From assembly GCA_017306015.1 (NCBI GenBank), contig JAFKJK010000008.1, positions 62,001 through 126,000 of the forward strand: 64,000 nt of DNA, given 5' to 3'. This DNA is from Propionibacteriaceae bacterium. GTDB taxonomy: Bacteria > Actinomycetota > Actinomycetes > Propionibacteriales > Propionibacteriaceae. The notes beneath the pieces were generated by a model. That model saw nothing but the letters and a program-made list of their open reading frames with translations. It did no database searches and was not told the origin of the DNA. The position numbers were made by a program, and so were the translations under genes. Below are positions 16,451 to 25,470 of this stretch, piece by piece. Within the stretch, counting starts at the first letter, position 1. The number at the start of each line of letters is the position of its first letter.

Positions 16451-17047
16451 TCAGTGCTTCGAGCTATCCACGCGCTGGAGGTAGTGGTCGACCAGGTTGC
16501 GCATGGGATCGTCGATGGTCGGAAGATCGCGGTTGTAGAGCAACCCGGTGGCGAGCTGCATGGTCAGCTCGTCGAGGAGGGTGACCCACTCGGAGACATC
16601 CCGTTTGTGCGAGCGTTGCGGCGACGTGATGGCGTGGTCGACGGTCTCGGGGGAGACGGATCGCGCCGTCCGGATCATGGCGTCGGACAGGATCTGGCGG
16701 TCTCCAGCGGGGGCGCTCAACCCCTGTTCTTCGACGCGGGCGAGCACGTCCATGAGTAACTCGGGCCGGCTCGCGACCATCTCGACGACCGCGTCGCGAT
16801 CGAGGTTTCGCTCGATCTGCTGGCGCCGTTCCTTCTCCCAATCGCTGAGCCGAGCGGCGGGTGAAACGACCTTCACGACCTCGGTTTTGACCCCGACGAT
16901 CTCGTTCCCGCGGCGCTCGATGGACGCCTCGACCCGGCATCGCGCCGAGCACCAGACCGGACGCCGGCCGCGGCCCTTGTACGTCACCGGAGCACCGCAC
17001 CGGGGGCACCTGAACGTCTTCGCCGGATCGCGGATCACCTCTCGCAT
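16451..17047 (-). CDS. Hypothetical protein with N-terminal zinc-ribbon
   Basis: 198 residues. The N-terminus holds two Cys pairs, CPRCGAP and WCSARC, about 17 residues apart, a zinc-ribbon-like arrangement also seen in FPG/IleRS-type or recombination-directionality-type fingers. The rest is helical and charged, with a probable coiled-coil (SDWEKERRQQIERNLDRDAVVEMVASR). Probably a DNA- or RNA-binding island protein; I do not recognise the family. The minus-strand upstream region holds a TAGTAT hexamer that could be its -10. Confidence 0.6.
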   Translation of the reverse strand: MREVIRDPAKTFRCPRCGAPVTYKGRGRRPVWCSARCRVEASIERRGNEIVGVKTEVVKVVSPAARLSDWEKERRQQIERNLDRDAVVEMVASRPELLMDVLARVEEQGLSAPAGDRQILSDAMIRTARSVSPETVDHAITSPQRSHKRDVSEWVTLLDELTMQLATGLLYNRDLPTIDDPMRNLVDHYLQRVDSSKH

Positions 17048-17266
17048 GCGAAGCTCCTAGTGGGAAGAGTGTTGCATTTCATACTAACGAAATGGTGAAG
17101 TGCATGCCAGAGGTGTGTGATGCTCGTAAACGTCTGAAATCAGGGGTTTCGAGGCCGGTTGGTTACGTGGTCTCGTGAAGTTCTGGGACGGGGCCCCGAG
17201 GCAGGTTCGGCGGGATTCGTCGCGTGTCGGGTGTCTGGAATGGCCAGGTCGGCGGGCTTAACGGGA

Positions 17267-17611
17267 GTGAGTACACCCGAACGAGGAGCTCGCGATGGTC
17301 AGGCAGGATTCCAACAGGAGGCGCGCCGCCGGGTCACCGAAGCCGTCTCGGCCCAACGCAAGGAACGCCTGGAACAGGAACGCCGACTCGCCGATCTCGC
17401 CGTCGCTATCCTGACCGCGATCGACGAACGCGACGAAGCCGTCAACTCCGCCGAACAGCAGGCAGCGGATGCCGTCCGCGCACTGATCGCCGTGCGCCTC
17501 AGCATCGCGGAGATCACCGAGCTGTGCGCCGGCCAGATCGACGCCAAGGAACTCACCAGGCTTTCGCGGCTCCCAGCCGAGCCGGTGGCCGCGTCCGGGG
17601 TGAAATCGTGA
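17267..17611 (+). CDS. Coiled-coil hypothetical island protein
   Basis: 114 residues from the GTG at 17267. Residues 15-70 form a long amphipathic helix rich in Arg, Gln and Glu (RRRVTEAVSAQRKERLEQER, then RLADLAVAILTAIDERDEAV), followed by a short helix-turn-helix-like end (LSIAEITELCAGQIDAKELTRLSRL). Proteins with this pattern are common in actinobacterial integrative elements, but I cannot give a function. The stop overlaps the next, decayed, reading frame (GTGA-type junction at 17608-17611). Confidence 0.55.
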   Translation: MSTPERGARDGQAGFQQEARRRVTEAVSAQRKERLEQERRLADLAVAILTAIDERDEAVNSAEQQAADAVRALIAVRLSIAEITELCAGQIDAKELTRLSRLPAEPVAASGVKS

Positions 17612-18654
17612 ACGGTTGGCGCGGCAGTTGGGCCGCAGCACAGATCACCGGCGTGATCTTCAGCAGCCTGGTTCTGGATCATCGTCTGCGGACTCTCGCT
17701 CCCCGCGCTGATCGTGACGGCTGCCATCGGCGTCACGCGCGTGATCGGACGCAACACCCGGCCCATGCTGTGGTGGCGCTTCGGAGCCACGCCGGCGAAC
17801 GCCTTCCAGCGCGACACGATGCTCACAGCGATCGTCCCGATCGCGTCGCTGCGCGGACGCCACCAGCCGTCGGTCTGGATCGGCCGGCGGATCATCGGCG
17901 GCCAGGTCGTCATGCCCTCGAGCACTGCCCTGGTGGTCAGCCCGGAGTTCGTCGGCCAGGTCGCCAACGGCCGACTGACCGACCGGCAGGCCAGCGCGAT
18001 CATCAGCCAGGCACTCGGAGCCGCCGAGGTAGTGGACTCGACCCTGGACACCTGCTCGAGGCTTACTGCGTGCCGTGGCAGCTGGTTGAGGTGATCGTCG
18101 CCAGGGTCAGCCAGTTCGCTGCCCGCCACCGCACGCTCCGGATCTCGTGGAAGACCCGCTGGTTCGTCTTCGGCGTCGCCATCGTCGACAACTACCTCAA
18201 CGTCCGATGGGCAGCGTTCGTCGGTGTGATCGTGATTGCTGTGCTGTCCTGGGCGACGGGACCACAACGCGGGAATGATCCTCGTCTGCTGACCCCAACA
18301 TCCCCACCTGGTCCACGAGATTGCCATCCTCGCCGATCGGCGCTGCCGCGCCGCCATCGACCGCACCAGCAGCTCACTGGAGGAATGGCACCGTTACGGC
18401 ACCCCCGGCTTCCTCGAACGTCTCAAGACCCGCACCAAGAACAGATGCGACGAGCACCACAGCACCTGGCCCGCCCAAGGCCGCCACACCCGGTACATCG
18501 GCCGCGAGGCCATATCCCGCAAGGGCCGCCCAGTTCGACGGCGACCTCGCCGCGATCAGCCCGCCGAAGCTCCAATCCGAACCGGGACGGTCCTGCGCTT
18601 CGCGTGAAAGCCCAGCGGCGACCTCACCGATCCCGACACAGGCGAGGTGTTCTA
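17608..18654 (+). pseudogene. Decayed membrane-protein gene(s), several frameshifts
   Basis: No single frame is open across this stretch. Fragments in successive frames read like one or two genes: MNGWRGSWAAAQ (17608), then a membrane span (WFWIIVCGLSLPALIVTAA) and 'RNTRPMLWWRFGA' in the next frame, 'STALVVSPEFVGQVANGRLT' to about 18040, a return to the first frame with 'YCVPWQLVEVIVARV' and another hydrophobic span, and a later frame with 'HLVHEIAILADRRCRAAIDR'. The last part, 'GTVLRFA', a TGA at 18604, then 'KPSGDLTDPDTGEVF', ends with TAG at 18652-18654. The first part vaguely resembles M48/M56-type membrane peptidases, which I would not insist on. Confidence 0.6.
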
Positions 18655-19035
18655 GCCGCTGGACAGGGGGCGCGCACCACGCAAGTGAGGACCGCGCAAA
18701 GGGCATCAGCAAATCCGCGCGGTCCTCGCCCTTGGGCGTCGAGCCGGTCTTCGAGGATCGCGGCGCGTTGCCACCGCAGCTGGTCGAGCAGACACCACGG
18801 CGGCAACACGCGACACCGCGCTCGGCCTCACCTACCTCCTCGCGCTGCCGGTCGGCGCGGCCTTGTAGCAGCGTCGGAGGCTGCCGGTAGCGTGGAACAC
18901 GCACCCAAGTCGGCTTGAGACGCACCTCAACGCGGAGGAGACTAACCGCAGCATGACATTGCCTAGCACCAGGTGGTTGCGCAGCCCCAGCGCCACCGAA
19001 TGTAACCCTGACGCCCACCGTCAAGGGGTCACCCG
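18655..19035. other. Non-coding stretch with a long hairpin
   Basis: No convincing gene between the decayed region and the YobI-like NTPase. The main structure is a perfect 11-bp inverted repeat, GAGGACCGCGC (18687-18697) and GCGCGGTCCTC (18717-18727), with a 19-base loop. There is no following T-run, so it is not a textbook terminator. The remainder is probably further degraded coding sequence and the promoter region of the NTPase gene. Confidence 0.5.
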
Positions 19036-22000
19036 ATGAACTCGCAGGTGCCGGGCGACACCCCGGATGGGCAGGCGGAACTACTCGACCGACAGAGCCG
19101 GTCTGCTGATCGGCTGATCGGCGCAGGACTCGCGATGACGGTGACTCCCGCCGCTTCCGGAGTCGACGGCTTCCAGCGGTCATCCACCACCTGGAACCTG
19201 CTGGCGCTTACCCCGGGGTACCTCCCAGATGAGCACGGCCCGTACGTTGAGGCGCTCACGGCGACGCTCACGAACGCCGAAGTCAAGAACATCGCGCTCT
19301 CTGGCAACTACGGTGTCGGCAAGAGCAGCATCCTTAAGCGGTTCTCGGAGCTTGAAGATGGTCGAGTCGTAGAGCTGTCGCTGTCGACCCTCGCGCCAAT
19401 CGAAGCATCGGCGCTAGACCATTCGGTGCCCGTACAAGCGACGACGCCAACGAATCGCATCCAGCAAGAGATCGTCAAGCAGCTTCTCTATCGCGAGGAG
19501 CCTAATCGTGCGCCGGGATCGAGGTTCCGCCGCATCGAACGGTTTGATTGGAAGCGTGAACTTGCGCTCGCCGGGATCGTCGGCATCGCGGTGGCAGTAG
19601 TCTTCTTGCTCACGGGGTGGGGCGTGACCATCACCACGACGTTCAAGCCCATCATTGATATCGCGCTTTGGGTCTATCCGCTCATTCTTGCTTTGACGAC
19701 CGGCGTCATCGTCAGCGCGAGGTCCTTGCTGCACGGCCGCGTACACATAAAGGCCTTCTCCGCAGGCCCAGCCGCTGTCACGCTGGATGAGAAATCAGTC
19801 TCGTACTTCGATCAGTACCTCGACGAGATCGTCTACTTCTTCGAGACATCGGCATACGAAATCGTCATCTTCGAGGACATCGACCGCTTCAACGACTCGC
19901 ACATCTTTGAGACGCTCCGCTCGCTGAACACCCTCCTCAACGCAGCACCTGAGATCAGCCGAACGGGCCGCACCATTCGCTTCGTCTATGCGATCAAGGA
20001 CAGCATCTTCGACCGCATCGGGCTGGAGTCCGAGGGGAGAAAGGACGCCGCGCTCGAGGACATCACCGATCCCGCACAGGCTGAATCGGTTCGCGCCAAC
20101 CGCACGAAGTTCTTCGATCTCGTCATTCCTGTCGTACCGTTTATCACCCATCGGAGTGCCCGCAACCTGGCCAGCAAGCTGCTTGACGGGCTCGAGACCA
20201 ATGTGTCACCAGACCTCGTAGACCGCGCTGGACGCTTCGTGCCGGACATGCGGCTGCTCAAGAACGTCCGCAACGAGTTCGTCGTGTTCCGCGACAGAGT
20301 CTTCTCTGGTGACGGCAGGGAACTCGACCTCAGCGAGACCGACCTCTTCGCGATGATGCTCTACAAGAGCACTCACCTGACCGACTTCGAGGCCATCCGT
20401 CTCGGGAGCAGCAAGCTGGACAAGCTCTACGCCGCCCATCGCAAGCTGGTAAGCACCAACATCCGAAGGGTTGAACGCGAGATCCGTGCCACGCGTTCCG
20501 CGCTCGCCCGAGCCGGTAAGTCCGCAGAACGGAGCGAGCGGCTTGGAGAGGCGCTCCTGGCCCACGTTGCTCGGAACGTCCGTGCGGCTGGATTCCAGGA
20601 TCACGGCTCGCAGTACGCTCTCGGGTCGTCGCCAAAGTCTGTGGGGGAGTTGAAGCAACCAGCCTTCTGGCTGGAGTTAGCTGATTCGGAAGGTGTGGCA
20701 CTCACATGGCGCAACAGGAGCTACGGCCAGGTGTTGACTTTCACCCGATCCGACCTCGGTGAGGCACTCGGAGAGCCGATCGACGCGGCGGCATGGGAAG
20801 AAGCAGACAAACAAGTTCTAAACGACACGCTGACTGACCTGTTTGAACAGCTCAAGTTCCTGCGGAGTGCAGACATGGGCGGCGCCATGAAGCGTCCGGA
20901 GTTTCTCGTGGAGTACGAAAAGGTGCAGCAACCGCTTGAGGTGGTCGCTGAGAAGCTGCTGACTCGCGGCCTCGCATTCGAGCTGATTCGTGAGGGTTAC
21001 ATCAACAGGAACTTTACGCTCTACACGTCAACCTTCCACGGCGACCGAGTGGGTCCGGCGGCAACCAACTTCATCATCCATCACGTGGAGCAGAACCTGA
21101 TGGATGTCGATTTTGAACTGTCAGGGGAGGACGTCGACGCGGTGGTGCGCGAACGCGGACCGGCCGCACTCGGTGAGCCCGCGCTCTACAACATTGCCGT
21201 ACTTGATCGTCTGCTCCAGACCGATGTTGAGAAGGCAGACATCATGGTCGCCTCGATCGCAAGGCTCGGAGAATCGGCTCGCGAGTTTCTCCAGGCGTAC
21301 CTAAATGCCGGGAAAGAGCGCGCACACTTCCTGGCGCGGCTCATGGGCAAGTCGGCCAAGATCCTGCATTACCTCGTGTCGGAGGTGGAGCTCGACGATG
21401 CCACGCGTCTCCAGCTTGTGAGCGACGCTCTCGCGAACCTCGCACCCGGCCTCAAGTACTTAACGGACGACGCGACCGGCAAGTACCTCGCGGACCACTA
21501 CACCTCACTTCCGGTATTGATCAAGGAAGCCGTCGATTCCAAGGCCGCGTCGAGCATCGCGATCCTCTTTCTCATGGCTGGAATCAAGATTGTCGAACTC
21601 GGCGTCCTTACAGCGACTGTGCGCAGCGCGTTCGTTTCTCGGAACTGTTACGTGATCTCGAAACCAAACCTCCTCGCCGCGCTGGGCGAAGGCGCCGGCC
21701 TCGCGCTCGATTCGATCCGCTCTCTTAACGGGAAGGTCTACGAATACCTACTCAACAATCTCGAGGACTATCTCAAGGCTGTCGAGGGGTCCTCTGCCAC
21801 GGTTGAGTCATCCGATGGCTTCATCGAGGTCATCAAGGACGTCCTGGAGCACGATGAGGATCACCTTGATGGCATCATCGCTAGAGCGAGCGACGACAGC
21901 CGCGTTCTCAATCTGGCTGATGCGCCCGAAGCATCGTGGCCCGCGCTTGCAAGATACGGCCATTTCTCGGCGACGTTCGGGAATGTCATTAACTACCTCG

Positions 22001-22803
22001 GTGACGGAGACTCGATAGATGCTGACCTATCGGCACTTCTGAAGGAAGCTCGCGCAATAACCGCCGTCGACGAGGCCGCGGAGGCGGACAAGGTTCGGCT
22101 TGCGCTTGCGATCCTCGCTGCACACGCCCACATCCATTCCACGATCCGCGTGCCGCTTGTGGTGAGCCTCAAGCTAAGTGAGCCGCTGGAGGCGACGGCG
22201 ATTGCCGCATCCAACAGCATGCTGTTTCCGCTGCTCGTAGAAAGTCATGTAATTGCTGACGACGCCGGGACCTACGAGCACCTTGGTCAAGTCGACTGGA
22301 AGTGGCGTGAGGAACTGATCCTTGTTTCGCGTCGGTTTAAGTCGTTCATGACACCGGAGCTCATAGGGGAGGATCTCGCGGCGTTGCTGGCAAGCAAGAG
22401 AATCAGCAAGGCGATCAAGGTCAAGACACTGGACGCAGCAGCCGACTATGCCAGCGCCAGTGATGCGTCCGGCCGACGTCAGCTCGCCCGGTTTGCAGTC
22501 GCGAGTGAACGCGGGCTGCCGCTCGACGTTGTCCAGCAGCTACCCGCAGATCGCGCTGATTCCCCGACGGTGCTTACCCTCCTCGAGCCACACTTGGAAG
22601 CGATCGATGACGCTCGGCTGTTCACGATGCTGCACGCGATCGGCGGCGCGTATGCTCAGTTAGCACAAGTGGGGCGCGACCGACCGGCCATTCCGGACAC
22701 GTCGGCGAATCGTGCGCTCCTCAAGTCGCTCAGACTACGCGGGATAGTCACTAAGGCCGACGTTGAAGGTGTGTCGCTTCGAGTCAGCAAGAGACACAAG
22801 TAG
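19036..22803 (+). CDS. YobI/KAP-like membrane P-loop NTPase
   Basis: 1255 residues. Walker A GNYGVGKSS is at about 90-98, then two hydrophobic spans at about 177-200 and 209-232, then Walker B (IVIFEDIDRF) at about 276-285. Transmembrane segments inserted between the two Walker motifs are characteristic of KAP-type NTPases. Residues 300-420 continue the AAA-like core (sensor segment TIRFVYAIKDSIF), and the remaining 800 residues are helical-repeat-like with no known motif. It resembles what is annotated as the YobI-family P-loop NTPase. Location in this island suggests a conflict or anti-phage role, which the sequence does not prove. Its codons are clearly more A/T-rich than those of chromosomal neighbours. 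Confidence 0.8.
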   Translation: MNSQVPGDTPDGQAELLDRQSRSADRLIGAGLAMTVTPAASGVDGFQRSSTTWNLLALTPGYLPDEHGPYVEALTATLTNAEVKNIALSGNYGVGKSSILKRFSELEDGRVVELSLSTLAPIEASALDHSVPVQATTPTNRIQQEIVKQLLYREEPNRAPGSRFRRIERFDWKRELALAGIVGIAVAVVFLLTGWGVTITTTFKPIIDIALWVYPLILALTTGVIVSARSLLHGRVHIKAFSAGPAAVTLDEKSVSYFDQYLDEIVYFFETSAYEIVIFEDIDRFNDSHIFETLRSLNTLLNAAPEISRTGRTIRFVYAIKDSIFDRIGLESEGRKDAALEDITDPAQAESVRANRTKFFDLVIPVVPFITHRSARNLASKLLDGLETNVSPDLVDRAGRFVPDMRLLKNVRNEFVVFRDRVFSGDGRELDLSETDLFAMMLYKSTHLTDFEAIRLGSSKLDKLYAAHRKLVSTNIRRVEREIRATRSALARAGKSAERSERLGEALLAHVARNVRAAGFQDHGSQYALGSSPKSVGELKQPAFWLELADSEGVALTWRNRSYGQVLTFTRSDLGEALGEPIDAAAWEEADKQVLNDTLTDLFEQLKFLRSADMGGAMKRPEFLVEYEKVQQPLEVVAEKLLTRGLAFELIREGYINRNFTLYTSTFHGDRVGPAATNFIIHHVEQNLMDVDFELSGEDVDAVVRERGPAALGEPALYNIAVLDRLLQTDVEKADIMVASIARLGESAREFLQAYLNAGKERAHFLARLMGKSAKILHYLVSEVELDDATRLQLVSDALANLAPGLKYLTDDATGKYLADHYTSLPVLIKEAVDSKAASSIAILFLMAGIKIVELGVLTATVRSAFVSRNCYVISKPNLLAALGEGAGLALDSIRSLNGKVYEYLLNNLEDYLKAVEGSSATVESSDGFIEVIKDVLEHDEDHLDGIIARASDDSRVLNLADAPEASWPALARYGHFSATFGNVINYLGDGDSIDADLSALLKEARAITAVDEAAEADKVRLALAILAAHAHIHSTIRVPLVVSLKLSEPLEATAIAASNSMLFPLLVESHVIADDAGTYEHLGQVDWKWREELILVSRRFKSFMTPELIGEDLAALLASKRISKAIKVKTLDAAADYASASDASGRRQLARFAVASERGLPLDVVQQLPADRADSPTVLTLLEPHLEAIDDARLFTMLHAIGGAYAQLAQVGRDRPAIPDTSANRALLKSLRLRGIVTKADVEGVSLRVSKRHK

Positions 22804-22930
22804 TGACTGAGAGGTTCAGGTCGATGCTCCCGTCGGAGCTGTGAGTCGTCCGGGGCTGCCGACTTCGTCCTGACGAGGCTCAAGCGGAAGACCCTCGACT
22901 GGAGGCGCTGCCCCTCACGCGGCCGGCAGG

Positions 22931-23513
22931 TGTCGGCGACGGTCGAAAACTGAACAGTTCGACGGTGAGAAGTGAACGCTCGACGACGATCGGAGAGTGA
23001 TCACCTTGGAGGGCTGGGCACTGATCAGGAGGCTGGCTGGGGAGGGTGAGCCGCATGCGGCGATCGCTCGGCGGTTGGGATCTCGCGGACGACGGTGGTG
23101 AAGGCGGTCGCCTCTGACGCGCCGCCGAGGTATGTGCGCAGTCAGCAGCGACGTCGTTCGTGGCGTTCGAGCCGCGGGTGCGGGCGTTGCTGGAGGAGTA
23201 TCCGGACCTGCCGGCGACGGTGCTCGCGGAGCGGGTCGGCTGGACCGGTTCGATGACCTGGTTCCGGGAGAACGTGACCCGGCTGCGGCCCGAGCATCGC
23301 CGGGTCGATCCGGCCAACCGGCTGACCTGGGAGGCCGGCGACGCGGCTCAGTGCGATCTGTGGTTCCCGCCGAAGAAGATCCCGCTGGCGAACGGCATGA
23401 GCACCCTGTTGCCGGTGCTGGTAATGACCGCGGCCGGCTCGAGGTTCGTGCTGGCCCGGACGATCCCGACCAAGACAACCGAGGACCTGCTGCTCGGCAC
23501 CTGGCAGCCTGGC
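22931..23513 (+). mobile_element. IS21-family remnant (istA-like transposase 5' part)
   Basis: From the GTG at 22997 the translation is an IS21 IstA start (LEGWALIRRLAGEGEPHAAIA), followed by a one-base frameshift at about 23080 (the HTH resumes as 'SRTTVVKAVASDAPPRY'), a second shift near 23150, then 'FVAFEPRVRALLEEYPDLPA' and the catalytic-core beginning WEAGDAAQCDLWF. Similarity stops at about 23513. No istB and no right end are present. The TGTCGGCGAC at 22931 may be the left terminal repeat. The element is inactive. Confidence 0.8.
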
Positions 23514-23595
23514 GTGCATCGGACAACGTCGACTGTGCGCTCGCCCGCCGCCATCGACACTGGCGGGCGAGATCCGCTCGCACGGACCGCTGCGG

Positions 23596-24351
23596 CTATG
23601 GAGTCCGAAGCATCTCGGAGACATATATCAGCCGGCTGTGGATCGTCTCGAGACGTCGACGACCGGTCGGCGCAGGCTGTCGCGCGCGTAGGTACACGCC
23701 GATCTCTCGGACGTCGTTCTGATCTCTGCGGAGTGATTGATTCGCCGCGCCAACAAGCCCTGGACCAGGGTTGGCCTGCATTGGCCGGCAGGCCTCGTTG
23801 AAGACCGCGAGGCTCCCACGGGAGCCGTGCGCAAGGTTGTTGCGCATAGCTCGCAGTAGCGCAAGGAACGACGCCGCTTCGGCGTCGCCCGCCAGAGCAA
23901 TCACGAGGGCCTTGTGCGCTTGCGAGTGATGCTTGATCGAGTCGGTCTTCCATGCGGCAACATCCCGGAAGCTGATGTTTCTGCCGTCAGGATCGAGCAG
24001 CGTCTCGATTTGGGACAGCCTCGGATTTGGGGGAACGGTCAACGCGCCCGGCGAGAATGCCTCGATGGCACTCCGCGCCCACGAGCCCTTCACCTCCTTG
24101 TCAAGCGTCCCCTGCATGTCCCGCACGAACGCGGTGGGCGCGCGCCGAATCGCGGCGACGTGCCAGCGGCCCTGGAACACCTCCCACAATGAGCCAAGCC
24201 GAAACGCAGTATCCTCTGCGACTCGCTTTGCGGTCGACGCCGGTTCGCCGGCTTGTCCCAAGATGCGCTCTAGGCCTTGATATTGGCCAAGGGAGTCTCG
24301 AACCTGCTGCTGGAACGCGTCGAGGTATCGATTCGGGCTCGCCGCGCTCAC
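23596..24351 (-). CDS. HEPN-domain protein with intact RNase motif
   Basis: 251 residues from a GTG that overlaps the stop of the upstream membrane gene (GTGA). The helix 'FLALLRAMRNNLAHG' carries Arg170-Asn171-x3-His175, the canonical HEPN R-x4-H ribonuclease motif. The rest is helical; residues 100-112 are proline-rich. The translational coupling to a membrane protein suggests a sensor/effector pair. HEPN RNases in mobile islands usually act as toxins or abortive-infection effectors; the specific family is not recognised. Confidence 0.7.
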   Translation of the reverse strand: MSAASPNRYLDAFQQQVRDSLGQYQGLERILGQAGEPASTAKRVAEDTAFRLGSLWEVFQGRWHVAAIRRAPTAFVRDMQGTLDKEVKGSWARSAIEAFSPGALTVPPNPRLSQIETLLDPDGRNISFRDVAAWKTDSIKHHSQAHKALVIALAGDAEAASFLALLRAMRNNLAHGSRGSLAVFNEACRPMQANPGPGLVGAANQSLRRDQNDVREIGVYLRARQPAPTGRRRLETIHSRLIYVSEMLRTP

Positions 24352-25067
24352 GCGTCTGTGCTTCCTACTAGTCCGCCTCGCTTGCGGGCGCCTCCGCGAC
24401 TGACGTGGGACGCGACGTTGATCGTCGCCGCGCTGACAAGCCAACCCACGTACGCTGCCGCTCCGGCATAGCCCACGATGCTCCCCCAACCGGCACCACC
24501 GCTGAGCGCAGCGACGACTACCGCGCCAACGAGGACTCCACTCATGATGAGTTCCATGCGCTGAGGATGTCGTCTGACCCACGAGGCCCGGTAGGTCGTC
24601 GCATTGGCGATTGCGAGATGCACGGAGTACTTGGCTTGGCCCTCAGCCAAGTAGGTGAGGCGCCGGATCGTGCCCTCGCGATTCAGGTACGGCTTGACCA
24701 TGATCCTGCTCGTCTCGTTGTCCAGGCTCGCAATCGCCGCTGTCTCGCCAAGCGCGCCCACGACCGCAGGCCTATCGGACGTGAAGGTAATACCGCCGGC
24801 CGGCATGTCACGTTCGGGGATCTCTGGGCCGCCGACGTGTTCGATCGAGATTTCGACGAGCGTCGGTCGCTCAAGCCTCTTGCCGCGGAAGATCACTCCC
24901 AGATCAGGGTCATTCGGAATGCCGATCTCGCGCTGCTTGATCAGGATCTGGAGCTGCGACTTCCTCGGGCGAAGCCAAGCGATGATCCCGAAGACGAGTC
25001 CAGCGACCCCTACAACCACTCCAACGGCGCCGAACCACCAGTTTGAAGCCGTCCACCAGTCGTTCAC
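24348..25067 (-). CDS. Three-span membrane protein coupled to HEPN gene
   Basis: 239 residues from the GTG at 25067 (an ATG at 25106 is also in frame). One N-terminal span (residues about 9-32, WWFGAVGVVVGVAGLVFGIIAWL) is followed by a soluble beta-rich domain of about 130 residues (QILIKQREIGIPNDPDLGVI..., HVGGPEIPERD) and two further hydrophobic segments near the C-terminus (IMSGVLVGAVVVAALSGG and IVGYAGAAAYVGWLVSA). The layout, membrane anchors around a globular domain, resembles SLATT-type or other effector-associated membrane proteins of conflict systems. It is co-translated with the HEPN gene. Confidence 0.6.
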   Translation of the reverse strand: MNDWWTASNWWFGAVGVVVGVAGLVFGIIAWLRPRKSQLQILIKQREIGIPNDPDLGVIFRGKRLERPTLVEISIEHVGGPEIPERDMPAGGITFTSDRPAVVGALGETAAIASLDNETSRIMVKPYLNREGTIRRLTYLAEGQAKYSVHLAIANATTYRASWVRRHPQRMELIMSGVLVGAVVVAALSGGAGWGSIVGYAGAAAYVGWLVSAATINVASHVSRGGARKRGGLVGSTDA

Positions 25068-25446
25068 GCGGGCATCGTAAGGCCTGTCGTCGCACCGGAG
25101 CGGCACTCGACCTCACGCGTCCGCAGGTTGCCGGCGCAATAGCGCGGTCTGTTGGCGCCGCCGCTGCCGTCGTCACCAGGATCCCGCGGCGCAGACGGAG
25201 GGCACGCGGTGCCCAGAAGCGGCCAGATCCGGCCGCATCCGTGGCAATCGGTGACGAGCGAGCGCACGTCGGCTACGAAAGCCTGAACATCTGTCCATAG
25301 GTCGCGCACGGACTTGATCGCCCAGGACGGGCGACAGGTTCACATGCTGGAATCTCTGCCCCAGATAAGCCCCAACTGGCGGGTGAGATCGTCGCATCTT
25401 GGTTATAACACCTAGTCAAAGGCCAGTTACGCGCTCCCATCCCTCC
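25068..25446. other. Right end of the island, non-coding
   Basis: No gene that I can support. It should contain the promoter of the membrane/HEPN pair, which reads leftward. Near the end lie a copy of the candidate integrase arm site (25357-25381) and, at about 25411, an ACCTAGTCAA word that occurs in the opposite orientation near the left end (about 9325-9334). Confidence 0.5.
25357..25381 (+). repeat. Candidate integrase arm site, right end
   Basis: TGCCCCAGATAAGCCCCAAC and the following bases match the left-end segment at 9392-9415 with few differences. Placement about 65 bases inside the right repeat supports a role in recombination. Inferred from similarity only. Confidence 0.4.
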
Positions 25447-25470
25447 GGTTCGAGTCCTGTCGCCCCGACC
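25447..25470 (+). repeat. attR: 24-bp direct repeat
   Basis: Exact copy of 9261-9284. Unlike the left copy it is not part of a complete tRNA, since the bases before it do not form the D and anticodon arms. This is the right boundary of the island. Confidence 0.92.

Larger units (their letters stand above)
9261..25470. mobile_element. Genomic island integrated at tRNA-Pro
   Basis: The 24 bases at 9261-9284, covering the T-arm and acceptor 3' half of tRNA-Pro plus two bases, recur exactly at 25447-25470. A tyrosine integrase lies immediately inside the left repeat, as in classical tRNA-targeting islands. An excisionase, antitoxin and HEPN genes, a ubiquitin-like operon, an XRE/ImmA pair, a large membrane NTPase and an IS remnant lie inside. 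No conjugation or capsid genes are recognisable, so it is either a mobilisable element or a degraded one. Several cargo genes are visibly richer in A/T than the flanking chromosome, consistent with transfer. Confidence 0.92.

Noticed and set aside
18687..18727. Rho-independent terminator
   Set aside because: The 11-bp stem is perfect but no T-run follows on either strand and the loop is long; kept only as a hairpin.
17224..18918. 564-codon plus-strand frame
   Set aside because: It stitches together pieces of the coiled-coil gene and the decayed region in one frame; only parts correspond to homologous-looking sequence.
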